NCBI RefSeq assembly: GCF_019175385.1
Contig: NC_083348.1
Span: 46,150,950-46,214,949, forward strand
Source: Lycium barbarum
Lineage: Eukaryota > Streptophyta > Magnoliopsida > Solanales > Solanaceae
Direction: 5' to 3'
Length of the DNA: 64,000 bases
The notes beneath the pieces were generated by a model. That model saw only the letters and a program-made list of their open reading frames with translations, was not told where the DNA came from and did no database searches. The translations under genes were made by a program, and so were the position numbers. Below, piece after piece: positions 9,736 to 22,389 of the stretch. Position 1 is the stretch's first letter. Each line of letters begins with the position of its first letter.

Positions 9736-12473
9736 AGAATGCAATACATAGTAAAGGCTTTCTGAAACCCCTTTTTTTTCATCGTGCTCAAATCAAGTAG
9801 AATCTGTCATCAATGAAACTTGCAACATAAAACATAATAACACATCGGCTGGTGGAACCGCTTACAATACTGACATTTTATTCCCATAACTCTGTCTGCA
9901 AAGTCTCTAGCATCAATCAGAAGTCATAACATATATACTCTGACTCGGCAACACTCCGGAAGGAAGTGGAGCTCGCCAATCTAGCTGAAGAATCTTCTAG
10001 CAACGTCCTTTACTCATCTGGGTGTACCTGCGTGGCATGAAACGCAGCCCCCGAAGAAAGGGAGTTAGTACGGAATATGTACTGAGCATGTAAGGCATGA
10101 AATGTGGTAAAGAGGATCATAACTGAGACAGATATTTAGCAGAACAAACATGACTTTTAAAACATCAATACACTTGCCTTTTTGAATGAAAATCATTCAT
10201 ATCCACATCATATATCATGTATACATATAACGTGTCCCGGCCCTCCAGTGAGGGACTCGGTGGATAAAATCATACATGTCCACATCATATATCATATATG
10301 CGTAACGTGTCCCGTCCCTCAAGTGAGGGACTCGGTGGATAAAATCATGCATGTCAACATCATACATCTTATATGCAATAACGTGTCCCGACTCTCTATT
10401 GCGGGTCTTGGTGAATGAAGTCATCATATGTTATCCTGGCCGCCATCCCCTTATCATCATATACATATACATATACATATAACGTGTCCCGGCCCGCAAG
10501 TGAGAGGGACTCGGCGAACAATCCAGTGGAGTACGCACGAGAACGTATCCTGGCCCGGGACTCAGTGAAAGTTACATTGAGGCATGCACGAGCAGAGTAG
10601 TGAGAAACTATATGCATATAAATCAAGAGTCGACATATAAGTACACAAATCGACGCTTGAGGATCATAAACACGTTTCAAGTCAATCCGGTTTAGTATGA
10701 GAAGGTTATGGACACTTTTACCACAGAACCTCTACGAACGTTTCCAAAGCAATCCGAGACTGTATGCAAAAGATAGAGACATTAATACTTACAGAACCCT
10801 TTTAGGGACATGAACTCTTTATACTTTACTCGTTATTCGACCATACAGTAAGCTCAACTGTACCGCACGTACTCATGTCAAGAAGTGAGTGAGAATCATA
10901 GACAAACTCCGAAACATATCAAATAGAGCTTCGGAAATCATAGATACGTATCAAAACCATATGAAGTAGCTTATAGAAATCAAGAATATTAGCCGTCCTA
11001 GTGGCTCTAAGAATAGGAGTTTCTTTGAAATCATACATATACTTCGTCTGTTTGTTTCACAAAGATCATGCCAAAAGAAAGAAAGGGTAAGCCTTACATA
11101 CCTGCTCCACGTCCTATTGGCTACGCTTAATTATCCAAGCTCGCTATCGCTAGTCTACATTCAAGAAGATTTACACAATCATCAAACACATTGTCACACA
11201 CTTGTCTTAGTCTTTCAAATAAATTCATTTATAATCTGCCAAAGTTTCGGCAGCATTTCCCCTGTAAATACACCATCCCCGAGAGTCTAACTCGGCCAAA
11301 TTATCAACAACAATAACAACAAAAATATTTCCAACTTCAACAATTAATTCAAAATGCATTCTAATACTAGCAATCTTTTCTACACCATTCGACAACATTC
11401 ACTTTTCCATTCAAACCAACCACATACGATCAAGCCAACATCAATACTTACACTTTTAAGTGTTAATCCAAAATCCTTCTTACATGATTCAAGAATACTT
11501 TAAACAATTCACACAATATTCAAAACAACCCAACCAACATACCACTCCACCCGAAACCTTCCAAATTCAACAAGAACGATAACAACACATTTCTTTCTTC
11601 CAAATTCATGAACTATACCAACAAATCTACATATTAATAATATCATTCATACAATATAAGAATTCATACTAGTGCCGCATTAATCTCTACAATGGCCCAC
11701 ATACAATTTCCACTTCATCCCAAGCCATTAAATTCTCATTTTACATCATAGAATCTACCACAACAACAATTAAAATACTAAATAAAATTAGTTCATCACC
11801 TCCATACCATGCAACTCCCACACGGCTTCACTATAGACATACATATTTCATGAATTTCATCCATTTCTACCTACTACAACATTCACAAATCATCCATAAC
11901 ACATGAGAGAGAAGATTAAACCTTACCTTCTTCCATTCATCCTCGTGCTCGGCTAGGGTTGGAATTTGCACAAATGAATGGTTTGCTTGCTTCAACAACC
12001 ACCCCACGTTAATTAGGGCCTTCAAATTAGTTGGAATACTAGAAGAAAATAATTTTTCTTGATCAATTTCCATGGACCAAACTTTTGGAACCATGGCCGA
12101 ATGGCCTTGTTCTTCGTTTTATCTCCAAGTTTCTTGAAATTTCTAAAATGAAGATGATAAATATGACTAATAAGTCATATATGTATACATACATAATTCA
12201 TCCATGTGGGCCAAGGCCCACCTCCACTTGGACGGCCACATGGCCCCTTTCATGAACTTTCTTGAAGTTTTGTGAAATCCCCATTTTGCCCCTAGCCTTC
12301 CACAATATTGCCATGAACCACTTTGTGAACTTTCCTTTTTACCCTTAGCCTTTCTCAATATTCCCATGCTAACAAACAACTTGTACATTAAAATAATTTT
12401 GGAAAATAGTCTTACCCTTAACTTACCACGACTACCTTGAAATATCCGAATGTACAAAATACGGGCTATAACA
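9736..12473 (-). mobile_element. Shared minus-strand LTR between two internal copies
   Basis: On the minus strand it begins TGTTATAGCCCG at 12473, next to a PPT, and is recognisable as a family-1 LTR to about 10020: donor-like AAGGTAAGG at about 11928-11921, the GAGTCCC hairpin repeats (10245-10575) and the twin-hairpin block (about 10083-10021). Beyond that (10020-9736) the usual U5 part and TGACA end are not recognisable, so the left limit is approximate. It lies between two homologous internal regions, as in a tandem LTR-internal-LTR-internal array. Confidence 0.75.
10245..10575 (-). repeat. GAGTCCC hairpin repeats in LTR
   Basis: Four to five imperfect copies of a unit holding ACGTGTCCCGGCCC...GGGACTCGGTG (plus-strand reading), spaced about 75-90 bp with ATG/CAT-rich spacers. 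Each core can fold on itself (CCCTC with GAGGG, or variants). The homologous arrays lie in other LTRs at 21400-21890, 26725-27095, 30425-30705, 45340-45600 and 53225-53490. Confidence 0.75.
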
Positions 12474-12508
12474 TCCTCCCCCCTTTAGAACATTCATCCT
12501 CGAATGTT
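12474..12508 (-). promoter_or_regulatory. PPT and pre-PPT hairpin, non-autonomous copy 2
   Basis: Minus-strand reading: hairpin stems AACATTCG and TGAATGTT around AGGA (a G-U pair closes the loop), then CTAAAGGGGGGAGGA directly before the LTR start at 12473. It shows that 12473 is a 3' LTR boundary for the internal region to its right. Confidence 0.8.
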
Positions 12509-13675
12509 CAACTGACCTCATGGGGTATCATAATACTTCGGGAGGGTCCCTTTTATAGTTGTCCTTTTCTTCATGCCCATTCCGTATCTTTCACCATAAT
12601 TTCTTTATAATCGAACTCCTCGGTCTTTACATGAGTTCTCATTCCATGTTATGTGTTTTCTAATCCACTGGTCCAACTCATTATCCTTGTCCTTCCCAGA
12701 TCATCTCTTCTCTGTTATTGTTTCGTCACCACACCTTAACAGAAGCCATGTCTTTGGTACGCAATCTTCACTTAACGATCCAATATGGCTGCAGGTTGTT
12801 CCTTGCTCTCATTTATCTACAGTATTGCAGTCCAGTTACACTTATGGTAACTTATGATCCGAGTTCACTTCACTTCTTAGTTCGCAACATCTTTGAGTTC
12901 TTACTACAAATCTTTCTTTACTTCCTTCCCTCACATTTCTCGACACAAGTATACTTGCCTTTGATCTCTTTGTATTGGCGCTCGTTTCGTCGATCGTTAT
13001 TCCTTGTTGGCTCTCCGGTGTGGATTCCTTTCAAATATGATCGAGCATCGCTTCACATAGATAATTCATATGAGTTCGTAGCGTATATTCTCATGTTCCG
13101 TATAATTAATGGTCCATGAACTATTTTCTAGTATCCGATGAACTCTTTTATTTCATTCATAGCCACTGCGTTCTTTCTTTCTTTCAAAAATTTCCCGTCT
13201 GCCAATTGTTGATACTTTCATTATAATAGCCGTTGTCATCCGAAATATCCCTTGAGTCTTATCACTTTCTCCATTATCCTTTGTGAACTTAGCATGTAGC
13301 CCTTTCCTGCTCTTTTTATTACTCTTTAAAACATGTCGCTGCGTATTTAGGTACGGCGTAAATTTGCTCGATATGAGGGATTCAAATCATGTTCTAAACA
13401 TATCATAATTCATGTCGGCATGAAGCATTCTCTTAAGGTGTCTTCCATCCTTTCCCTTCATGTCGGCCTCACGGTACACTCATTGTGAACTCGTTTCTAC
13501 TTCTTTCATGTATTCCCTTGATATGCCAATATATTTTGAACTCTGGCCTCGAACTAATAAATTTTCCCCCTCTGGAGCCTGACAGCGTTGCGATTCCTTT
13601 TAAGTCCAATATAATATGTTCTCCCCCCCCCCCCTTTTTAAGGGGCTCCTTATACGCCAACGGTCCTTTATATAC
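12509..13675 (-). mobile_element. Internal region of non-autonomous element, copy 2 (truncated)
   Basis: Nearly the same sequence as 7084-8030 after the first 240 bases. It holds the decayed chromodomain end (about 12745-12790 on the minus strand), then sequence without recognised protein domains. Bases 12640-12700 match 23880-23990 of the plus-strand element. It stops abruptly at CTTTCA (about 13675), where it joins an LTR stub, so the 5S segment, leader and the rest are deleted in this copy. A run of 12 C at about 13623-13634 is a simple slippage tract. Confidence 0.75.
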
Positions 13676-13902
13676 CTTTCATGAACTTTCTTGAAGTTTT
13701 GTGAAATCCCCATTCTGCCCCTAGCCTTCCACAATATTGCCATGAACCACTTTGTGAACTTCCCTTTTTACCCTTAGCCTTTCTCAATATTCCCATGCTA
13801 ACAAACAACTTGTACATTAAAATGATTTTGGAAAATAGTCTTACCCTTAACTTACCACGACTACCTTGAAATATCCGAATGTACAAAATACGGGCTATAA
13901 CA
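13676..13902 (-). mobile_element. LTR stub (first ~227 bp of minus-strand LTR)
   Basis: Matches 12247-12473 with only about three differences and ends at the LTR start (minus-strand TGTTATAGCCCG). It is what remains of the right LTR of copy 2 after a deletion between CTTTCA in the internal region and CTTTCA in the LTR. Confidence 0.85.
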
Positions 13903-14475
13903 AGTTTAATAACGAGTAAAGCATAAAGAGTTCATGTCCCTAAAAGGGTTCTGTAAGTATTAATGTCTCTAACTTTTGTATACAGTCTTGGATTGCTTTG
14001 GAAACGTTCGTAGAGGTTCTGTGGTAAAAGTGTCCATAACTTTCTCATACTAAACCGACAGCTTAGGAAATCTATCCTGTTGCTTTGGAGTGCTCCCTTG
14101 TTCAGGAGCCCATACTTTTGGTACAGATCCTTCCATTGGCTATATATATATATATATATATGACTATTTCAGGGTACGGCGGGGCCCTGTCCCGCCATCT
14201 GATGTTGTTGTTACTCTTAGAGGCCTGTAGACATATATGTGGGTCGTGGGTCATATTTGTTCAGTGATGTTTATATGGTTTGTGTTTGGCATTCCCCTAC
14301 ACTACGATGGCCTGACCGGCTTGTGTGCGACACTATAAGTAACGATTTAAATGATATATTGTCTTGTATGAATGAAAGTCCCTAATATGCTAAACGCAAG
14401 TAGATTTTGGCTAGTAGGTATGTACGAGTGTCCATCTCGGGAACTGGTCACGGCCTACGGGGTTGGGTCGTGACA
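13903..14475 (+). mobile_element. 5' LTR of element 2, truncated and internally deleted
   Basis: Ends GGTTGGGTCGTGACA directly before the spacer and primer-binding site. Compared with the 3' LTR (24790-27755), homology starts only at GAATAACGAGTAAAG (26451 there), so the first ~1650 bp are missing. A further ~720 bp are missing between TACTAAACCG and CCGACAGC (26588 and 27305 there). It lies head to head with the minus-strand LTR stub at 13902. An (AT)n run at about 14140-14160 sits where other LTRs have one. Confidence 0.85.
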
Positions 14476-14479
14476 AAAG

Positions 14480-14491
14480 TGGTATCAGAGC
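14480..14491 (+). other. Primer-binding site of element 2
   Basis: TGGTATCAGAGC, complementary to the 3' end of initiator tRNA-Met, four bases after the LTR end. It primes minus-strand cDNA synthesis. The leader that follows (14492-14678) contains no recognised gene and ends TTTATAG two bases before the gag ATG. Confidence 0.92.
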
Positions 14492-17400
14492 GGTTCGTCC
14501 TCGGAATGTCTACAGGCCGTGTCTAGTAGAGTCTTGTTTATCGGTGTGTGGTGCACCACATCTATAAACTGGAAGCTACAGGACATTTAGGATGTTACCT
14601 TTCCTTCGATCTTAGATCGTGCGATAGAGCTGTATTATCAGGATGGTTCCTTTCTAATAAATTGCTATGTTTATAGCGATGCCTCCGAAGAAAGCCACAG
14701 CTGCCCAGAAGGGTAAAGCAGTAGCAGGAGAGACCAGTCAGACTCGGAGAGTTACTCGGGCCCGTGCCCAGACTATGCCCGAGATTATGCCCCAGTCAAC
14801 GGGCTCTGCTACGCCGCCATCATCAGAGGAGCCTAGAGCAGCAGCCGCTGCTGCTATGGATCAGGGGGCGGCTCCACCGTGAGCTCCAGAGGCTCCAGCG
14901 CTCGGGCATCCAACTCCTCAGCCAGGAGCGGAGGATAGGGTGATGAGAGATGCAGTACAGTTGCTGACTAGATTAGTAGCGGGGCAGGCTCGCAGACGCG
15001 GGCTAGGGGTGATGATGTGGATAAAAACGACAGCTTAAGGATTCATGACTTCTTGACTTGTAATCCCCCGGATTTTTACGGGTCAAAGCCCGAGGAAGAT
15101 CTCCAGGACTTTATTCGACAGATGCAGCGTACGGTGAAGTTAGTCAGAGCACCTGAGACTGAGTCTGTCGAGCTGGCCTCATATCGGTTGCGTGATATAG
15201 CTGTTAATTGGTATGAGTCCTGGGAGCTGTCTAGAGGCGAGGGTGCTCCTCCAGCGGTGTGGGACGAGTTTACAGCAGCCTTTCTTAGCCACTTTCTGCC
15301 TCCAGAGATGCGGCGAGCTAGGGTGGATAGATTCTTACAGTTGAGACAGAGGGGCAGAAGCGTTCGGGAGTACAGTTTAGAGTTCGACTCTTTGGCTAGA
15401 TATGCACCCACTATTGTAGCCGATATGGCTGACAGGATACACCGAAATATGATGGGGTTGGATCATTATCTGGTGGATAGCTGTATGGCGGTGGCATCTC
15501 AGCCTAGGATGGATATTGCTCGGGTGCAGGCACACGCACAAGGAATGGAGGATCGACACAGAGGGCGCCAGCTCGATAGAGATCGTGATAGGGGCCAACC
15601 TAAGAGGGCTAGATCAGCTGGTTATTCCGGGGAGTTTCGAGGCGGGCAGCCTCAACAGCATACTGGACATCCTTCTCAGCCAGCACGGAGTGCACCCCCA
15701 CAATCTACGGGTGAGAGATTTGATAGCACAGTATATTCAGAGGCTGGTCAAAGCTCCAGGGCTTCGGGTTCGCAGTCGAGGAGAGGGATCAGCCAGACGA
15801 GGCCACCTTTGCCTCGGTGTTTTCGTTGTGGTAGGCCCCATTTCGGGGAATGTCATTTTGCTACAGGTGCTTGCTTTACTTGCGGCCGTCAAGGCCATGT
15901 TATGAGGGAGTGCCCATTCAGGGGTGGTCCAGGTGGTTCAGCCTTGTTATATCCCGCATTTTGTACATTCGGATAATTCAAGATAATCGCGGGAAGTTAA
16001 GGACAAGGTTATATTTGATTCTTGTTTAGCACACAAGTTGCTTAAAAAATATTGATGTGGAAATATTGAGGAAGGCTAAGGGAAAAAATGGAAATTAGGA
16101 AAATAGTTTTCATGAATTATAAAAATTTGTCATGAAATAAAATGGGCTTGGAATAAAAACAAAAGTTGGGTTTGAAAAATGGCCAAGGTGGCCGGCCAAG
16201 GGGGGAATGGGCCAAGGCCCATATGAAAGTCAAAATAAGTAATAAAAAGGGTGACTCATTATTATTTTATCACCTCCATTCAAGAACATTCAAGAAAAAA
16301 AAACTTGAGAGCAAAGAGAAGGGCCTTTCGGCCAAGAAAGAAAAAGAAGAGAAATTTTTGAAGCCTTCAATATTGGTCCAAAAAAATAAATTCTTCTAGT
16401 ATTCCTACTAATTCAAAGGTCCTCTTTAACGTGGTATAATTGTTGAAGCAAGAAAGCTACTCCTTGTTGCAAGTCCAAAATTCTAGTCAAGTGGAAAGTT
16501 AAGGAAAAAGGTAAGAATTAATCCTCTTTTATATGCTATGCAAGGTTTATGTATGTTGTAGTATGTAGAAATGAATGAAAATCATGGAAATAATGTGTGT
16601 TGTGTGTGGCCGTGTGGATATGTGTGTAGAATTGTGGCCGTGTGGTTGTTGTATGGCTGAGAAGAGATGAATTAATTTTACTTAGTATGTTAGTTGTGTT
16701 GTTGTGGACTTTATGATGCAAATGAAGGTTTAATGGTTCAAGTTGGCATTGTAATTGGTTGTGGGTTGTTGTAGGAATTAATGTGATTCTAATATGATTT
16801 TATGTAGTTATGAGAAGGAAATTGCTAAAGTGTGAATTGTTGTTGTAGTTTATGAATTTGAAAGAAGGAAATGTGTTGTTGTGGCTTTTGTCGCATTTGG
16901 AAGGTTTCGGGTGGAATGGCATATTGGTTGGATTATTGTGAATATTGTGCGGATTGTTTGAAGCATTCTTAATATTATGTGAATGGTTGCGGATTAGAAC
17001 TTGAATATGTATGCAATTATGAATTGAACGTAAACGGAAAGTCGTCAAAGTTTGTAGAAAGAAGTTGCTAATGTTAGTATGTGTTTTGAATCGATTGTGC
17101 ATATTGCTAGAGTAATTGTTGGTATTGTTGTTGATATTTTGGCCGAGTTAAATTCTCGGATTTGTTGTTGATGATATAGACGAGTTGGATTCTCGGGGAT
17201 GGTAGTATTTACAGGGGAAATGCTGCCGAAATTTCTATAGATAAAGTGTTGGTCTAGAATTGGACTCTTAAGTGTTATGGATAATGTTTGGTATATATGA
17301 ATATTGTTGTAGATCTTGCGAAGCGAAAGACTTAAGTTGGATTACCTAAGGAAGCGGGCAAGGTATGTAAGGCTTACCATTCTTTCTTTTGGCATGATCT

Positions 17401-17804
17401 TTGTAAAACGAACAAATGACGTATATGTATGATTTCAAAGAAACTCCTGTTCTTAGAGCCACTAGGATGGCTACTATCCTTGATTTCCATAAGCTGTTTC
17501 ATATGATTTTGATGCGAATCTATGTTGTCCGAAGATCTACTTGATATGTTTCCGATTGGCATTCAAGAGATAAGTGATATGGCTAATGTCTTGGTTTTCA
17601 AATGATAGCACGTCTGACTATTCCGTTAAGTCTTTGATACATTTTGATAGGTACATATGATTCCAAAAGCTATATTTGATTTGATCCATACGATATCCGA
17701 AAGGTACTTGATATGATTGTTGCCTCGATTTTCCAAAAACGGCTCCTGAAACGTTCATAGAAGGTTATGTACTTCAAACACTCATAACTTTCTTATACTA
17801 AATC

Positions 17805-20623
17805 TGTTAGACCCCGTATTTTATACGTCGAGTTATTCGCGAAGGAATTGACGTGAGATAGAAATCTCGGATTTTTAATTTCTAAACTAGAACTAATCGG
17901 TTATAAATTTTTACTTAGTATAAGAATTTTGATGGAAATTAGGAACTACTTAATTGTGGTGTTAAGTATAAATTAGTGGTAACAATGAGTCAATATGAAC
18001 ATTAACATGCCATGCCTAAAAGATGACTCAAAGTCATCTAAAATAAGGCTATTATGGAAGATATACAAATATGCATTTAATGTTGATTCATCCACTACAC
18101 TTTCATTATATTGTGGACAATTAAATTGGAAGAAATATACATGTGTATTCGGCCAAGGAGCTGAAATTTGGAGGAGGAAAAGGTTAGTCATGCAATTGAA
18201 TATTGAAGCATGCATTACTTTATTAAAGTATACATTATTTTAGGAAGACATAACATGGTGGAGGGATCATTTCACATTAAATATGGATCATTCATCTTGG
18301 AATTATTACAATGGACAAAGGGTGGTGTTTGAATCATTCACCACACATGAGATTGTCTTGTAAACAATTGAAAAGAAAGAAGAAAGGAAACAAAGATGAA
18401 AAATCAGCCAACACACTTAGCCGAAAGTTGAAGAGAAAAATTAGAAAATTTTAAGTGTAAAGTTAATGGAATGAATCATGCCATAAGTGGAACATGTGAC
18501 CAACTTGTAGGCATCAAAGTTGAACCAAATAATGACCAAGAAATCAGCCATCACAATTCATTTCAACTACACAACACAAAGAAAGAAAACCTAAGCCTAG
18601 AGAGAGAGAGCATTCGGCCAAGGGGCTGATTTTTGAGCTCTTTGAGTCTTGATCCAAAACTTATTTTCCAAGGTGTTTCAACCCTTTAGAAGGTCCCTAA
18701 AACGTGAAGATAGTCTTTGGAGCAACAAGAACCATTTTCATCTCAAGTCACCAACTCTAGCCAAGTAGAGAAGTCAAGTTGTCAAGGTAAGATCTAACTT
18801 TCTTTTCCATGCATTAAGGGTGATGTAGATGAGTAGATATAAGTTGTATGTATGAAATAAGGTGTGATGATGTTGGAACATGATAGTAACCATGCGGTTA
18901 TATGTGTTGATGTTGAAGTATGGTTGTAACTTGAAGAACATGAATCGCATGCATAAAATCATGAATGTTGGTGTTGGAATGTTGTTGTGACCGAGGGGAC
19001 TGTTTTGGTGGAATTAATGAACTAATTTTCTTTAATAAATATGGATGTTACTATCATAGATCTCATGGTAAAAAGAATGAAAAGAATTGGATGGTTAAAG
19101 GTGAAGTTGTGTTAGTATGAAAATAAAGTGAATCTATGATTTTATGTGAAGTGGTGTTGAAGCATGTTGAAACCATGTGTGGACTGTTTTGTGAGGAGGT
19201 TAGTGAACTGTTTTTACTTGATATTTTTATTGTTATTATCATGAAATTTATTATGGAAATGAAGGTGTTTAATGATTGGAGTTGAAACTAAAGTCGTTTG
19301 AGAATTGTTGTAAGGATTATAGAAATGACGATATAGAGTAGTTGCGTATGAATTGATGTTGTACTTGTCGTGTGGATAGCTGGTCATAACTTACTGAAAT
19401 TATATGAAAAGAAGACATGAAATGATGTGTAAAAATCGTATGTTGTGGGCTTAGTATGTTCGTAAACGTTTGCAAGAATTCCGAACATTGTTATGTTGTC
19501 GGTTAGGGACTGTTTTGGATGTGTTGTTGGTTAGGGACTGTTTTGGACTTGTGTTTTCATTAAGTTGGAAAGACTAATTATATGTTAAGAGTATACATCA
19601 TATTGTATGATGGATGGGCTGTTATAAGTTGTTACATGCAAACGTTAAGGCTACAAACTATTAGAAGTAACTTGAGAATGTAGTAGCCGTATGTGAATCG
19701 TTATTGCATGTTGTGAACGTGGGCTGTTTGGAATATTGTGTGGGCTGTCCAGATTGATATTGAACATAAAATTATTGATGTTGGGCTGGTTGTATGTACT
19801 TGGTTTGGATACAAGAGCAAACGTCGCCTAAACATCTAGAAAGGAGTTACTAACGTTAGAATACGTTTTGAATCTCCCCGTAACTTAAACGTAGTTGTTG
19901 GCATCTTAATATAGGTTGAAGTATTATTGGGCAGCGTATACATATTGTGTGACGAATAAGCGCTAAAGGTATGTGAAGCTAACCCTTCTTTCTTTTTGGC
20001 ATGATCGTTGTGAAATGAATATACGATATATATACGATTCCAAAGGAAACTCCTATTCCTAGAGCCACTAGGATGGCTATTGATTTTTTATTCCCATAAC
20101 TTATGTTTTGATTCATCTATATTAATGTGTACACATGATTTCAAAGATTCATTTTGATATAATCCACAGGGACATCCGAAAGGTATATGAGATGACTATT
20201 ATTTGAAATTGCGAACGATGGTTCGTGTTGACTATTCTATTGAGTCCTTAAAAAAATGTTTTAAAGTGCATATAGTTTCTCACTGAGATGGGGTGGCGAC
20301 CATGTTCACCGAGTCCCATAATGGGGCCGGATATGATATATGATATTGACATGCATGATTTATGTTTCGAAAGCAAGTACTTGGTATTCTGGTTATTGTA
20401 CTCATTTTCTGTACTTCTTATTTCAATTATGATCCCGTTTTCTGTATTTCATGCTTTACATGCTCGGTACATATTCCATACTGACCCCCTTTCTTCGGGG
20501 GGCTGCGTTTCATGCCCGCAGGTGCAGATACTCGCTTTGGTGATCCGACAGCTTAGGATTCCCCTTCTGCTATTTTGGAGAGCTCCGTTGTTCCGGAGTC
20601 CAGATTTTGGTACAAATCCTTCT

Positions 20624-20663
<40 letters not shown>

Positions 20664-21007
20664 TATGTTGACTAAGGGTACGACGGGGCCCTGTCCCGTC
20701 TTATGTTACGTTACTATTGATACTCTTAGAGGTCTGTGGACATATGTGTGGGTTGTGTATGAGTTCTATTCAGCTATGTCTATACGATATTCTGTGATAT
20801 GATATTCGTCCATATGATGGCAGCCTTGCCGGCTTGCATATGATATTGTTATATGATGGCAGCCTTGTCGGCTTGCGTATTATTTCATGATGAGATCGTT
20901 ATAAGACCCATATTTAGTTTGATGTGACATGAACATATAGTTAAAGAGTATGTATACGGGTGTCTATGTCGGGCACCAGTCATGGCCTACGGGGTTGGGT
21001 CGTGACA
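17805..21007 (+). mobile_element. Solo LTR nested in a solo LTR (3203 bp)
   Basis: Starts TGTTAGACCCCG and ends GGGTCGTGACA, flanked by AAATC at 17800-17804 and 21008-21012. The outer LTR reads through cleanly once it is removed (CATACTAAAtC then GGGTTGAC, as at 26582). It belongs to a subfamily with GGGACTGTTTTGG direct repeats (about 19505-19557), also seen at 27999-31474. It holds a donor-like AAGGTAAGA at about 18785, the twin-hairpin block (20464-20522) and an (AT)n run at about 20629-20660. Confidence 0.93.
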
Positions 21008-21399
21008 AAATCGGGTTGACCCGAAACTTGTCTCTGAGCCTTCAGGTGTTGGAAAGTATACGTGTCCATCGAGTCTTAGAATTGACACATTATGACATAT
21101 GGATCGGGCCGTACGTTCCACGGCATTATATTAATACGTTATGATAAATGGATCGGGCCGTACGTTCCACGACATTATATTGATACATGACTTTCATTTA
21201 TAATTTATGTTGATGACATACATGATTTTCGTTTTAAAAAAAAAGGGTAAGTGCTTTGATGTTTTTAAAGATCATGCTTGATTCTGGTAAATCTCTGTTT
21301 CAGTGATGATCCTCAAGTGTCAATTTGCGCACCTATCTATCGAGTCTTGATTTGTATGCATATAGTTTCTCACGAATCTGTTCGTGCAAGCCTCAATAT

Positions 21400-21890
21400 G
21401 TCTATTCACCGAGTCCCGGGCCGGGTATGTTATCGTGCGCACTCCTCTGCATTGTTCACCGAGTCCCTCATTAGAGGGCCGGGTACGGTATATGTTTATG
21501 ATGATATGATGATGATGATGATGTGTTATGGTGGCCAGGAGGGCATATGATGATTTGATTCACCGAGTCCCTCACTAGAGGGCCGGGTACGGTATGTATA
21601 TGATATATGATGTTCACATGCATGATTCTGTCCACCGAGTCCCTTAATGGGCCGGGTACGGTATAATTCACTCGCCGAGTCCCTCACTAGAGGGTCGGGT
21701 ACGGTATATATCTATGTATATGTTTGTATATACATGATGATATGATGGCATACTGATATGATGACATGACTTTGTTAACCGAATCCCCCATTAGAGGGTC
21801 GGGTACGGTATATGTATACATGTATTCATGATGACATAATGACTTGATTTCATTCACCGAGTCCCATAATGGGCCGGGTACGGTATGTGA
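21400..21890 (+). repeat. GAGTCCC hairpin repeats, longest array
   Basis: About eight copies of a core CACCGAGTCCC...GGGCCGGGTACGGTAT separated by ATGATG-type spacers, 50-90 bp apart. The bases between vary as pairs: CCCTC-acta-GAGGG, CCCTC-atta-GAGGG, CCCAT-a-ATGGG, CCCTT-AATGGG. It lies in the downstream half of the solo LTR. Confidence 0.8.
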
Positions 21891-22350
21891 TATGAAATGT
21901 TTGATTTTGTTTCGTACTACACAGGTACAGTGGTTTCCTTATTATGATACTTGACTCCCGAAATTGCTATTTCAATTATGATCTTTCCAGTTGTATTTCA
22001 TGCCTTACATACTCAGTACATATTCCGTACTGACCCCCTTTTCTTCGGGGGCTGCGTTTCATGCCCGCAGGTACAGACGTTCACGTGAGTGACCCGACAG
22101 CTTAGGCTATCTATTCTGCTGCTTTGGTGTGCTCCCTTGTTCTAGAGCCCGCATTTTGGTACAGACTCTTCTGTTGTCTATATGTATGTATATGTTCAGG
22201 GGTACGGCGGGGCCCTGTCCCGTCATATGATTCTGTTATGTTTGTTAGAGGCCTATAGACATGTATGTGGGTCATGGGTCGTTATGGTTCAGTTATGTCT
22301 ATGTGGTTTGCGTCTAAGCGGACCTATTTGCTATGACAGCCTAAACGGCT

Positions 22351-22389
<39 letters not shown>

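Noticed and set aside
20288..20671. 127-codon plus-strand frame ending in an Ile-Tyr run
   Set aside because: It spans the twin-hairpin block and an (AT)n microsatellite inside the nested solo LTR; homologous frames are not conserved in other LTRs.
21400..21890. CRISPR-like spaced repeats
   Set aside because: Repeats are imperfect, spacers are low-complexity ATG/TATA sequence, and the context is a plant LTR.
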